39,357 nt of DNA from a virus (IMGVR_UViG_3300046167_000350:1-39357); one strand, 5' to 3'; positions 25,852-32,480 are shown, counted from the stretch's first letter. The notes: generated from the sequence alone by a model not told the origin. Numbers and translations are program-made.

Positions 25852-26732
25852 TCAGCGGCGAGTTTAGCAAAGTACGACATCGTATCTTCAGGTTCGTCAG
25901 CGGCAGTCTCTTGAATGACTGGTGCTGTCGCGACCTTAGGAGCAGGTGCCGCTTCTACTTTAAGATCTGGATAATCAGACGGGGTCGCCTGACCAAGTAC
26001 CAGATTTAACCTTGCTTGTAATTCAGCATAGGTCTTAAAGTTTGCAGGATCAGAGAACTCATTTAAATCATATAACTTATTATAGATTGCTTCGAGTTCA
26101 TCATCATCACCACCTGCTAGTGCAGTAGGTGCACCAAACTCAGACTTATCGTAGTTTCGATAACCTTCGACTTGACGAATCTTTAACTTGAAAGGCGCAC
26201 CTTCCCAGAAGTCAAATGGATTCATAGGCGACTCATCTGCAAACTCTGGTTGCATCTGATCCATGATCTTGTCATGAATCTTCTTACCGAAAGTGTATAA
26301 GAACACTTTACCTTCATTTGCTGGATTTGCAGGATCTGATTCGACCAAGATGTTCGCGACATAGTGCAATCGACGCTTTCGCTGTCGCACTGTATCTTTA
26401 TCAGCATCGTCACCAGAGTTCCATAACTTGCTGTTTGCCTCAGAGACAGGATCTTGTTGACCAATCGAAGTCAAAGACTTTTCGATGTACCATTGACCAG
26501 TTGGTCCCTTAAACCCATGATCCCAGAAACGCACCCAAGGTAAATCATTACCTTCAGCGGCAGGGAGAAAACGCAGTACCGCATAACCATTACCTGCCTT
26601 ATCGACAGTAGGTTTCCATTGACGTTCATCAACGTACGATTTCTTTTCAGTTTGTGGACCCGATTGGGCAGAGGCGGCAGATACTAGATCTGAGATGGAG
26701 TTACGGTTACGCTTTAGTTTATCAAACGACAT
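25848..26732 (-). CDS. gp32: Single-stranded DNA-binding protein gp32 lacking zinc cysteines
   Basis: A 294-residue protein (T4 gp32 is 301). The N-terminal LAST-like segment MSFDKLKRNR is basic, and the core contains VLRFLPAAEGNDLPWVRFWD, GQWYIEKSLTSIGQQDPVSE, VFLYTFGKKIHDKIMDQMQP and the acidic C-terminal tail ending SYFAKLAAD. In T4 the segment WYIENCSSTHG…DSCPVC binds zinc. Here it reads WYIEKSLTSIGQQDPVSE with no Cys, so the zinc site is absent. The role is coating ssDNA and organising replication and recombination proteins. A sigma-70-like promoter (TTGACT-N17-TATACT) and a ribosome site (AAGGA) precede it. Confidence 0.93.
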   Translation of the reverse strand: MSFDKLKRNRNSISDLVSAASAQSGPQTEKKSYVDERQWKPTVDKAGNGYAVLRFLPAAEGNDLPWVRFWDHGFKGPTGQWYIEKSLTSIGQQDPVSEANSKLWNSGDDADKDTVRQRKRRLHYVANILVESDPANPANEGKVFLYTFGKKIHDKIMDQMQPEFADESPMNPFDFWEGAPFKLKIRQVEGYRNYDKSEFGAPTALAGGDDDELEAIYNKLYDLNEFSDPANFKTYAELQARLNLVLGQATPSDYPDLKVEAAPAPKVATAPVIQETAADEPEDTMSYFAKLAAD

Positions 26733-26795
26733 ATAGTTTTTCCTTGTATGTACAATGTATTAACAGTTTATTCACTTAATCATAATGTAGACAGT

Positions 26796-26824
26796 AGTAT
26801 ATCTTATTTTAGAGTGTAAGTCAA
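26796..26824 (-). promoter_or_regulatory. Sigma-70 promoter for gp32
   Basis: Minus strand TTGACT, 17 bases, TATACT. The -10 is at 26796-26801, giving an AT-rich leader of about 57 bases before the gp32 ATG. The -35 is at 26819-26824. Confidence 0.75.
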
Positions 26825-26922
26825 GCACTATTTCTTACGCGGATTAACTCCGCATAAGGAATCTTGGTGGTCACCGTCACGATCTTTCCAGAGAAAAGAC
26901 GATATGTGTAATAAGTAACCAT
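26821..26922 (-). CDS. Possible 33-aa ORF between gp33 and gp32
   Basis: An ATG frame encodes MVTYYTYRLFSGKIVTVTTK followed by IPYAELIRVRNSA and TGA. The composition looks protein-like (basic, beta-prone), but no ribosome site is visible, and the frame contains a hairpin and the gp32 -35 element. It could equally be a regulatory spacer. Unknown function. Confidence 0.3.
   Translation of the reverse strand: MVTYYTYRLFSGKIVTVTTKIPYAELIRVRNSA
26834..26858 (-). other. Stem-loop upstream of the gp32 promoter
   Basis: Inverted repeat with a 10-bp stem (one G-U on the minus strand) and a 5-base loop: CTTATGCGGA, GTTAA, TCCGCGTAAG. No T-run follows on either strand, so it is not a standard intrinsic terminator. 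It may mark an RNA processing or structural element in transcripts from the gp33 operon. Confidence 0.55.
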
Positions 26923-26948
26923 CGCTAGTATATAGCGGAATTGGAATT

Positions 26949-27182
26949 TCACTCAAACGGCAGTGAGTTCGTGCGGGGTAGGAAGTTCAACTTCATTGCT
27001 TCTGCTTCCAGTTTGTTCTTGATAGGTTCGCTGATATACTTCTTGATATCTTCGATCTCGATCTTGTTCTCGGAGCATAGATGGATGATCGAGTCCATGT
27101 ATGTCAGACGCTTAAAGCGAACTGTCTCTTCTACCATCTTAGTGAACTTTGCTTTTGTCAACATTAACTCTTCAATAGACAT
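26949..27182 (-). CDS. gp33: Late transcription co-activator gp33
   Basis: A 77-residue protein with the marine-phage gp33 pattern: MSIEELMLTKAKFTKMVEET, TYMDSIIHLCSE, then EAEAMKLNFLPRTNSLPFE. T4 gp33 (112 residues) bridges the sliding clamp, RNA polymerase and gp55 at TATAAATA promoters; several such promoters are present here. It is shorter than T4 gp33, as in cyanophages. It overlaps the upstream gene by 11 bases and lies upstream of gp32, matching the T4 32/33 neighbourhood. Confidence 0.85.
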   Translation of the reverse strand: MSIEELMLTKAKFTKMVEETVRFKRLTYMDSIIHLCSENKIEIEDIKKYISEPIKNKLEAEAMKLNFLPRTNSLPFE

Positions 27183-27894
27183 CGGTTACTCCATGAATTA
27201 CATTTGCAGAGGGATAATAGGTGTTCTTCGTCATCTTCATCTCTCCTGTTATTGGATCATATGCAGGTGCGATACACTTGTATATCATCTTGTTCTCTCG
27301 CTTCTCACCCCAATGTGAGTCTAACCATATGCCGTTCTTGAGATACTGTTGCATGTTGTAGACGTACACCACTGCGATAGTCTTATCGGTGCTGTTATCA
27401 TCTTTAGGATAAGATGCCGCAACTTTCTTCCAGATGCTGATCCACTCTTTGACTTTGTTCGGGTGTAACTTTGCATCGTCATCAAGACTCGATACGGATG
27501 GGTGTATCGCCGCGTCATAGGTCATTAACTCGCGAATCGTATCAAGTTTGCCTAGCAGTTTTCTTACTTCTACCTTCAGACTTGATTCAACTCCTTCAGG
27601 CATGAACCCTAACTTGTATGCCTTCCACCCGTTCTTACCTATGTTGCCCATGAACGTGTCGGGTATCAAGGCAACATCTTTAAACTCTTCTTTATCCCAG
27701 TGATCACGTATCCACTTGCGCGTCGAATGCACATACTCACGAGGTGTGATCTCGTAGTGCACGAACTGATCAACCTCACGAAATGCTTTCGTGTACTGCT
27801 CATCGGTCGTACACTTAGCAAACTTCTCCCACTTAGGTTCGGGAGTCAGCGTTGCTTTCTTCTTAGGTTGAAACTTCTTAATCGCTCGTGCCAT
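27172..27894 (-). CDS. Conserved marine T4-like phage protein next to gp33
   Basis: A 240-residue basic protein (a GTG five codons earlier is an alternative start). The N-terminus is Lys-rich (ARAIKKFQPKKKATL). The C-terminal half carries a block I associate with proteins beside gp33 in marine T4-like phages: AAIHPSVSSLDDDAKLHPNK, VKEWISIWKK, YVYNMQQYLKNGIWLDSHWG, and a final Tyr-rich FYP-like YYPSANVI. It occupies roughly the place of T4 gp59, but no gp59 helicase-loader features are visible. The function is unknown; a DNA-replication role is a guess from position. The stop overlaps the gp33 start by 11 bases. Confidence 0.75.
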   Translation of the reverse strand: MARAIKKFQPKKKATLTPEPKWEKFAKCTTDEQYTKAFREVDQFVHYEITPREYVHSTRKWIRDHWDKEEFKDVALIPDTFMGNIGKNGWKAYKLGFMPEGVESSLKVEVRKLLGKLDTIRELMTYDAAIHPSVSSLDDDAKLHPNKVKEWISIWKKVAASYPKDDNSTDKTIAVVYVYNMQQYLKNGIWLDSHWGEKRENKMIYKCIAPAYDPITGEMKMTKNTYYPSANVIHGVTDVY

Positions 27895-28135
27895 CTTCGT
27901 ATTTCCCACACCAATTACATGCTTGCCCTACGCCAACTGATATCGCATTAAGACCGCTCTCACATTTCGGACATAAATGAACCCACATATCGCGTGGTTC
28001 AAAGGGTCGTTCTAATGGATTGTCGCTCTCGTACTTAAGATCTTTATTTTCTTTGTTGAAGATACGATCCCAGTTGTTGCTGATCTGTTGATCAGGCACC
28101 AACGAAGGTCTTCGTTTGTCGCCCTTGCCGCTCAT
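27878..28135 (-). CDS. Small zinc-ribbon phage protein (MSGKGDKRR family)
   Basis: An 85-residue protein. The start was chosen at the ATG giving MSGKGDKRRPSLVPDQQ, because this N-terminus is common in tailed-phage proteins and GGTGGAAAG lies just upstream. A longer frame extends upstream but overlaps the neighbouring gene completely. The middle has NNWDRIFNKEN, and the C-terminus has two pairs, CPKC and CNWC, spaced like a zinc ribbon. Function unknown; nucleic-acid binding is plausible. Confidence 0.75.
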   Translation of the reverse strand: MSGKGDKRRPSLVPDQQISNNWDRIFNKENKDLKYESDNPLERPFEPRDMWVHLCPKCESGLNAISVGVGQACNWCGKYEDGTSD

Positions 28136-28682
28136 ATTCTTTCCACCATTCTGGGACTGGTCTTGCTGTCCACGTTGCAAATTCTCTCTTATCTTCCCAA
28201 TAGAAATGACGATAAGATGCTTTTGAGTCGCCCTCAACAATGCACTGCGGATATGCTTTCATAGCAGGCGTTGGTTGAGTGAAATCACCCATTTCGATCT
28301 TGAGAGGCGGCATGTGCAGTATGTCTTTCAATCGACGATACGATTCATGCACACGACCATAACGATGCGTATACTCGTCACATGTAGCAACCCACAGATC
28401 ATGAAGATATGTATAGTTATCGATACTGGCACGAGACCAGATTGTCGATGGATGATTCATGTGACATGCTTTGTACAGTTCAATGTTTAGTTTTGGGTCG
28501 GGATGAAAGTACCGAGCAATCTTACGACCATTCGTACTGCGACCATACCAGAGAGAACCATCGACAACACGATGATTCGTACAAAGCATCTGAGCATATT
28601 CCGTTGCCATTTTAACTACGTGCTTGTCACAATGCATCTGTGCACATGTGACTGGATCTTCATGTAGATAAAATATGTTCAT
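28092..28682 (-). CDS. Conserved phage protein of unknown function (MNIFYLxxDP family)
   Basis: A 196-residue protein with features recurrent in tailed phages: MNIFYLHEDPVTCAQMHCDK, HVVKMATEYAQMLCTNHRV, ACHMNHPSTIWSRAS, YTHRYGRVHESY and FTQPTPAMKAYP. The many conserved His, Cys and Tyr residues suggest a metal site or an enzyme. No catalytic mechanism is known to me, and similarity to pyrimidine-dimer glycosylases is not supported by motifs. It starts 3 bases after a 47-aa gene and overlaps the zinc-ribbon gene by 44 bases. Confidence 0.75.
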   Translation of the reverse strand: MNIFYLHEDPVTCAQMHCDKHVVKMATEYAQMLCTNHRVVDGSLWYGRSTNGRKIARYFHPDPKLNIELYKACHMNHPSTIWSRASIDNYTYLHDLWVATCDEYTHRYGRVHESYRRLKDILHMPPLKIEMGDFTQPTPAMKAYPQCIVEGDSKASYRHFYWEDKREFATWTARPVPEWWKEYERQGRQTKTFVGA

Positions 28683-28685
28683 ACA

Positions 28686-28829
28686 CTAGGCGTCCTGTTG
28701 CTTTTGCATATAACGATAGTAGGCACTGAGCATTCCTTTTTCGACATGAGATAGACTATTATACATTCTTTTAGTCTTCTTGTCAACCTTACCCATCTTA
28801 CGCATTAACTTTGCTTGCTTACCATTCAT
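28686..28829 (-). CDS. 47-aa basic protein (MNGKQAK-type)
   Basis: A short frame from ATG at 28829: MNGKQAKLMRKMGKVDKKTK, continuing RMYNSLSHVEKGML and ending SAYYRYMQKQQDA. The N-terminus resembles small MNGKQAK proteins of cyanophages. A strong AAGGAGA ribosome site precedes the ATG, which overlaps the stop of the MazG-like gene by 4 bases (ATGA). The sequence is basic and helical; function unknown. Confidence 0.7.
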   Translation of the reverse strand: MNGKQAKLMRKMGKVDKKTKRMYNSLSHVEKGMLSAYYRYMQKQQDA

Positions 28830-29158
28830 AGATCATTCTCCTTAACAAAAATTCCATCAACCATTTTACCCTTGCGATCTTTGATGTCGGCCCATGCTAC
28901 TTCAAGGCAGTCTGTAATATGCCAATTGTTTCGCTCCATGATGTTGATCAACACCACCATGATATCGCCGATGTCATCTTTCAGATCTTTGCCCTTACAG
29001 ATGTTGTCAGACAATTCACCGACCTCTTGGATCAATTTCAAACACTGGTCTTTGTCAGTGCTTCCTTCAATCAAGTTACGATCACGATGCCACGTTTCAA
29101 TACGTGCAATCATTACATCTGTAATGCCTCGTGACTCACCATTCCAAGTGTCGTTCAT
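28826..29158 (-). CDS. MazG-like nucleotide pyrophosphohydrolase
   Basis: A 110-residue protein with the all-alpha NTP pyrophosphatase signature: QCLKLIQEVGELSDNI (E45 and E48, EVGE) and KDDIGDIMVVL (D61-D65), the two acidic motifs that bind magnesium. MazG-type enzymes hydrolyse (d)NTPs to NMPs, and many marine phages carry them. The substrate cannot be read from the sequence. It sits between thyX-region genes and overlaps both neighbours by 4 bases, fitting nucleotide metabolism. Confidence 0.8.
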   Translation of the reverse strand: MNDTWNGESRGITDVMIARIETWHRDRNLIEGSTDKDQCLKLIQEVGELSDNICKGKDLKDDIGDIMVVLINIMERNNWHITDCLEVAWADIKDRKGKMVDGIFVKENDL

Positions 29159-29937
29159 AATTTACCCTCTTTCTTAAGTTCTTCTCGAATTTTGGTTGCA
29201 CTGATAGAATGGATCGCATCATCAAACACTTCTTGTTCTATCTTGTAACCAACGTCACGACCGTACGTGATGTTCATTACGTTAGGTACGATTGCTATCT
29301 TAACACGACCAGCATACTCAATCAAACTGTTCGAAAGATTACTGACTACCTGTTCAGCAGTGTACGGGTTCTTATCGTCTTGAGGCATGTCACGTACCAT
29401 CAGATACACTTGGTTGTGCTTTGCCATTGCCCTATCGAACAATGCTTGGTGTCCATCATGCCATGGTTGGAATCGACCTAGCATCTGTGTTGTAGGTGCT
29501 TGATTGTCCCAGATGAACTTACGACCCAGTTTGTTTGCGATTTCTTTTGCTACTCGATCACCATCACGTTCAGTGACTCGATAGTGTGCGCCGTCTTCGG
29601 GTCGCTCAAATACTTTGTTGGTATCTTCGAATCGACCTTCGTCAATTGTATCAACAAAGATCTCGAAGTCAGCACCGAACTTCTTTCGGTCACGGTCGAA
29701 GGGCGCAACGAAGTCAGCAATTGCAAGTAAACCTTTTGCCTCTGCTTCTTTGCAGAGTCGTAGCATTCTTGCACTCTGCCGCGCACGACCTTCGTCGGAG
29801 AAGTCCCAGTCTCCTGCCTCTTCACGTACAACATCCGCATTGAACCATGCGGCATTGGGACCTAGATACTTCCTCAAACGACCTGCCAAATATGTCTTAC
29901 CACTACCCGGCAAACCAAATATTAAAACTCTACTCAC
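29155..29937 (-). CDS. P-loop kinase fused to an HxGH nucleotidyltransferase
   Basis: Two domains are visible. Residues 1-~115 are an APS-kinase-like P-loop domain: GLPGSGKT at 8-15, then DFSDEGRARQSARM and a late DTIDEGRFEDTNKVFERPE segment recalling the APS-kinase region. Residues ~150-255 form a cytidylyltransferase-type nucleotidyltransferase: LGRFQPWHDGHQ (HDGH at 160-163) and ISATKIREEL at 245. These are the HxGH and ISxTxIR motifs of NMN- and related adenylyl/cytidylyltransferases. The order is kinase first, unlike NadR (transferase first). It may act on a nucleotide or NAD-like substrate; this is inference. It overlaps the MazG-like gene by 4 bases. Confidence 0.8.
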   Translation of the reverse strand: MSRVLIFGLPGSGKTYLAGRLRKYLGPNAAWFNADVVREEAGDWDFSDEGRARQSARMLRLCKEAEAKGLLAIADFVAPFDRDRKKFGADFEIFVDTIDEGRFEDTNKVFERPEDGAHYRVTERDGDRVAKEIANKLGRKFIWDNQAPTTQMLGRFQPWHDGHQALFDRAMAKHNQVYLMVRDMPQDDKNPYTAEQVVSNLSNSLIEYAGRVKIAIVPNVMNITYGRDVGYKIEQEVFDDAIHSISATKIREELKKEGKL

Positions 29938-30182
29938 TCACTTTCTCCGATGTAAATTAAATACAGTATGTTTTCGAACTCTTCGACCTTCTCTAGTCGA
30001 TTGGGCCAGAGTATATATTCCTTCTCTGGATTCTTCTTGAGATTACTTAACAAGGGTTGTACTGCATTGTACAATCTGTCGAGTCTGTCTTCTGTACCAG
30101 CAAAGGAAGTCTTTGCTTCTTGTACCGACTCCAGTTCGTCTTCGGTTACTGCTGTAAATCCAAAATCAAATAGATCTGTCAC
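29934..30182 (-). CDS. Conserved small protein of T4-like phages (DFGFT...WPNR family)
   Basis: An 82-residue acidic protein. It contains MTDLFDFGFTAVTEDELESV, DRLDRLYNAVQPLLSNLKKN and PEKEYILWPNRLEKVEEFE, a block repeated in many T4-like marine phages. It is predicted mostly helical. Function unknown. It overlaps thyX by 17 bases and the kinase-transferase gene by 4. Confidence 0.7.
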   Translation of the reverse strand: MTDLFDFGFTAVTEDELESVQEAKTSFAGTEDRLDRLYNAVQPLLSNLKKNPEKEYILWPNRLEKVEEFENILYLIYIGESE

Positions 30183-30852
30183 GATTTATCTCCTCTACTG
30201 CTTTCACTACATCTGGGAAATGTGTACTGAGAACATCCCAGCACTTAGATGCAACTTCAGCATGTTCTAGTTGGGTTCCGTTACCCATACGTAGGTCGCA
30301 ATAATGAACCCATGATCTTAGTGTGCCGCTCATGTATAGAGTGGTCTCGGTCAAACCTTCGGGTAACAATGCTCTTGCTTGCTCCTTTGCGATGCCTTGA
30401 TTCAGTGCCATTTCGTAGTAGTCTTTTGCTACTCTTGCGACTTCTGCTTGCATCTCGTTAAACACTTCTTGTGCTTTCGCCTGACGCGATGGGTCGTCAT
30501 CTTTGATACTCAGTTGACGATTCGTCGGGTGTTGTTTACGTGCTTCACGCTTCGTTGTAAACGACTCTGCCTCTGCGTAACGTTGCGAGAACTCCTGAAA
30601 CGAAAAGGATCGATGTCGCAATATCTGGCGAGAGATGTCACGGGTCGTCACAATTTCCATGGTGACTGACACCATCTCGAAGGGTGACCAGTGGTTCTCC
30701 TTGATAAGATACTTTAGAAGTTTCGCCGCTGTCTTCGTGTTGTTTTGGTTTGCGGGGTTACTAACTCTTGCCGCATATGCTATTAATTCATTTGCGGTGT
30801 GGCAACCAGTCGATGCCGATGGTTGAGTCATGCCAACTAAGTTAACTTCCAT
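30166..30852 (-). CDS. thyX: Flavin-dependent thymidylate synthase
   Basis: A 228-residue protein with the ThyX signature RHRSFSFQEFS (RHRx7S, about residues 78-88), preceded by HWSPFEMVSVTMEI and followed by QRYAEAESF and, late, LRSWVHYCDLRMGNGTQLEH. It makes dTMP from dUMP using FAD and methylene-THF. Family length is about 220-250. The 5' leader is remarkable: a consensus promoter, then a hairpin with a T-run, then the AAAGGAAAAAG ribosome site (see separate entries). It likely supplies thymidine for DNA synthesis. Confidence 0.95.
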   Translation of the reverse strand: MEVNLVGMTQPSASTGCHTANELIAYAARVSNPANQNNTKTAAKLLKYLIKENHWSPFEMVSVTMEIVTTRDISRQILRHRSFSFQEFSQRYAEAESFTTKREARKQHPTNRQLSIKDDDPSRQAKAQEVFNEMQAEVARVAKDYYEMALNQGIAKEQARALLPEGLTETTLYMSGTLRSWVHYCDLRMGNGTQLEHAEVASKCWDVLSTHFPDVVKAVEEINRDRSI

Positions 30853-30869
30853 AATCTTTTTCCTTTAAT

Positions 30870-30930
30870 AAAAAACCCGAGTTCGTGTCACATACCAATA
30901 TATAGGAATCTTCGCAAACACTTACTCGGG
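30870..30930 (-). terminator. Terminator-like hairpin in the thyX leader
   Basis: On the minus strand CCCGAGT (30930-30924) pairs with ACTCGGG (30882-30876), extended by GTGT with ACAC across a 2x2 internal loop, and followed by six T (30875-30870). The likely +1 of the promoter at 30941 is just 5' of the stem, so nearly the whole leader is this hairpin. It could terminate a ~60-nt RNA or act as an attenuator for thyX. Confidence 0.75.
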
Positions 30931-30940
30931 AACAAAACAC

Positions 30941-30969
30941 ATTATAACAAATTTATTGTTGGTTGTCAA
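30941..30969 (-). promoter_or_regulatory. Consensus sigma-70 promoter for thyX
   Basis: Minus strand TTGACA (30969-30964), 17-base spacer, TATAAT (30946-30941): exact consensus hexamers and optimal spacing. It sits directly upstream of the leader hairpin. Confidence 0.85.
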
Positions 30970-30981
30970 GACGGACGATTG

Positions 30982-31242
30982 TCAGGGGGCGGTAATACCA
31001 TACTGTGAGTGTAGGTCAGCAGGAACCAATTCGTTCCATTTCGCCTTCGCTTGAATCTCGAAGTCTCCTTCGACTAATTTCTTGAACACATGATTGATCT
31101 TCATGCGGATCGTCCAGTTTGCTTGCCACTCTTCGGCAGTGTGGAGACCATCATCAAACGTCCAATCGATGCTGTTCAGGAGAGTCTCTAGGTCCTCTAC
31201 TGTATCGCCATAATTGACAATCGGGTTTTCAGATTCTGACAT
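30982..31242 (-). CDS. Unknown acidic early protein (86 aa)
   Basis: An 86-residue acidic protein beginning MSESENPIVNYGDTVEDLET and ending DLHSQYGITAP. It contains LNSIDWTFDDGLHTAEEW and a mainly helical centre (RMKINHVFKKLVEG). No motif I recognise. It lies in a run of small early genes with no visible membrane segment. A GATAAATA element 27 bases upstream is a weak late-promoter candidate. Confidence 0.6.
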   Translation of the reverse strand: MSESENPIVNYGDTVEDLETLLNSIDWTFDDGLHTAEEWQANWTIRMKINHVFKKLVEGDFEIQAKAKWNELVPADLHSQYGITAP

Positions 31243-31269
31243 TATGTCACCTACTGTAATTGAAACATT

Positions 31270-31277
31270 TATTTATC
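31270..31277 (-). promoter_or_regulatory. Weak late-promoter candidate (GATAAATA)
   Basis: Minus strand GATAAATA, one mismatch from TATAAATA, 27 bases before the ATG of the 86-aa gene. The spacing matches the true late promoters, but the neighbouring genes look early. Confidence 0.3.
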
Positions 31278-31463
31278 TCAATGGATATCCTGTGAAAGCA
31301 AGGTAGAGATCTTTTCGATCTGCTCCTTTGCCAACTTCACGCAAACATCTTTCTGAATCTTCGAATCGATCTCGATTGCTCGAACCAGATTTTCAAGGGT
31401 TACACGACTCGCCGCTAGTTCGCCACGAGCATCCACCATTTCAAAGAAAAAATCATTAGACAT
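31278..31463 (-). CDS. Unknown small protein (61 aa)
   Basis: A 61-residue protein. The start was taken at MSNDFFFEMVDARG because a GAGGAG site lies upstream; a longer upstream frame would overlap the neighbour. The rest is helical and charged (AASRVTLENLVRAIEIDSKI) with one Cys. It overlaps the next upstream gene by 8 bases. Function unknown. Confidence 0.55.
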   Translation of the reverse strand: MSNDFFFEMVDARGELAASRVTLENLVRAIEIDSKIQKDVCVKLAKEQIEKISTLLSQDIH

Positions 31464-31632
31464 AATAAAACATCTCCTCACGCTTAAAGAACTCACGGAT
31501 CTCATCCGTACTCATACCAACTCGGGCACATGCTTCCATCGCTTCCTGACGGTCGCTTGGATAATCTTCACAGATCGTCAGCAAGAACTCGCCGACTTCA
31601 CCTTTACAATACCACGGTGTAACTTCACTCAT
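31456..31632 (-). CDS. Unknown small protein (58 aa)
   Basis: A 58-residue protein from ATG at 31632, preceded by AGGAGTGG. It begins MSEVTPWYCKGEVGEFLLTI and contains EDYPSDRQEAMEAC and STDEIREFFKREEM. The upstream frame extension encodes a membrane-like stretch, but only as an overlap with the next gene in another frame. It is acidic with three Cys. Function unknown. It overlaps the 61-aa gene by 8 bases. Confidence 0.55.
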   Translation of the reverse strand: MSEVTPWYCKGEVGEFLLTICEDYPSDRQEAMEACARVGMSTDEIREFFKREEMFYYV

Positions 31633-31640
31633 AACCACTC

Positions 31641-31790
31641 CTATGTAAACAACAATCCATAACCAAACAATCCACCAAGCGCCGCACCCATCATTATACA
31701 TGCAATGACTGCAACGACTGGATTTTCTTTGACGGGTTCCTCACGTACAGGAACCGTAAAATCTTTCTTTGCGTAATCGCGCATACTCAT
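31641..31790 (-). CDS. Small predicted single-pass membrane protein (49 aa)
   Basis: A frame from ATG at 31790 (MSMRDYAKKDFTVPVREEPV) ending with a hydrophobic, glycine-containing segment (VVAVIACIMMGAALGGLFGY) and a short end before TAG. It has a GGAG site about 8 bases upstream and overlaps the previous stop by 4 bases (ATGA). The topology looks like a polar N-terminus followed by one helix. It could be a small membrane regulator; function unknown. Confidence 0.55.
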   Translation of the reverse strand: MSMRDYAKKDFTVPVREEPVKENPVVAVIACIMMGAALGGLFGYGLLFT

Positions 31791-31918
31791 TCGCACATCT
31801 CCACGATGAGGTTGTGTTCAACACCCATCTCATTAAGAGCATTTACATACTCACAAAGATTACCAAGATCGCCAGTATCGACGACCTTACCAGTACTTGT
31901 ATCAACCAATATACCCAT
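31787..31918 (-). CDS. Unknown 43-aa protein in coupled chain
   Basis: A frame from ATG at 31918: MGILVDTSTGKVVDTGDLGN, then LCEYVNALNEMGVEHNLIVEMCE. The ATG shares a base with the stop of the upstream gene (TAATG), and its own stop overlaps the next ATG. Length and coupling support a real gene. Function unknown. Confidence 0.5.
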   Translation of the reverse strand: MGILVDTSTGKVVDTGDLGNLCEYVNALNEMGVEHNLIVEMCE

Positions 31919-32391
31919 TACACTGCTACTCCATACAAGTTCATTTCTGCATCAACACGCCACTGTTCAGTGACAGGTTCCTCAAGATCGGTGAGGGACA
32001 TCTTACGTGAACCCTCAGCATCCTGCACCCAGCGACGGATCGCCACGACCTGGTTCTCGAAGTTGAGAACTTTCTTCTCGCAGTGCAACACGTCACCAGC
32101 AAAAGTGGCGTAGATGGGAGACTCGTAGAACTCTACATAGTCCGACTCTTTGAAGTCACGGATAGACCATGCTTCGTCCGACGAAAATTCCGTCGAAGAG
32201 ATGACATACTCTCGCGAGTAGTCAGAGGAGAACTCGATGCAACGCTCGACAGCGGCACGGTCACCGACAAGATCGGTAACGATGTAGGTGTCACCACCCT
32301 TGGGTTTCCACCGCTGAGGGCACTCACCACGACCAGACCAGTCGTGGGCACCGTAGTTTTCGAGGAACTGTGTATCAATTACTAGCATCAT
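31918..32391 (-). CDS. Conserved phage protein (YGAHDW...CPQ motif), unknown function
   Basis: A 157-residue protein with the segment LVIDTQFLENYGAHDWSGRG, then ECPQRWKPKGGDTYIV. This pattern (ENYGAHxW…GECPxxWKxKGG) recurs in uncharacterised phage proteins. The rest is acidic with many Phe/Tyr and an internal FSSDEAWSIRDFKESDYVEF. It starts downstream of the TTGACA-N17-GATAAT promoter at 32420. Function unknown; early expression is expected. Confidence 0.65.
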   Translation of the reverse strand: MMLVIDTQFLENYGAHDWSGRGECPQRWKPKGGDTYIVTDLVGDRAAVERCIEFSSDYSREYVISSTEFSSDEAWSIRDFKESDYVEFYESPIYATFAGDVLHCEKKVLNFENQVVAIRRWVQDAEGSRKMSLTDLEEPVTEQWRVDAEMNLYGVAV

Positions 32392-32419
32392 TTGTCATCT
32401 CACTATTGATTAAAAACAT

Positions 32420-32448
32420 ATTATCGCACATTGGGCGGGGTTTGTCAA
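32420..32448 (-). promoter_or_regulatory. Near-consensus sigma-70 promoter
   Basis: Minus strand TTGACA (32448-32443), 17 bases, GATAAT (32425-32420). It shares its upstream 21-base element and its downstream ATGTTTTTAA with the promoter at 32788. It drives the 157-aa gene. Confidence 0.8.
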
Positions 32449-32463
32449 TCACTTTGGTGAATA
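32443..32463 (-). repeat. 21-bp direct repeat, copy 1 (contains promoter -35)
   Basis: Identical to 32811-32831. On the minus strand it ends in TTGACA and includes an imperfect dyad, TCAC CAAA GTGA. The position over the -35 makes it a candidate operator or UP-like element. Confidence 0.8.
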
Positions 32464-32480
32464 GTCATTATTCACGTGGT

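Noticed and set aside
26834-26858. Intrinsic terminator upstream of gp32
   Set aside because: A good stem but no T-run on either strand, so recorded as a stem-loop only.
27172-27894. T4 gp59 helicase loader
   Set aside because: Position is similar to T4 gene 59 but the sequence shows no gp59 features.
28092-28682. Pyrimidine-dimer DNA glycosylase
   Set aside because: No endonuclease V motif was visible, only a conserved phage family of unknown function.
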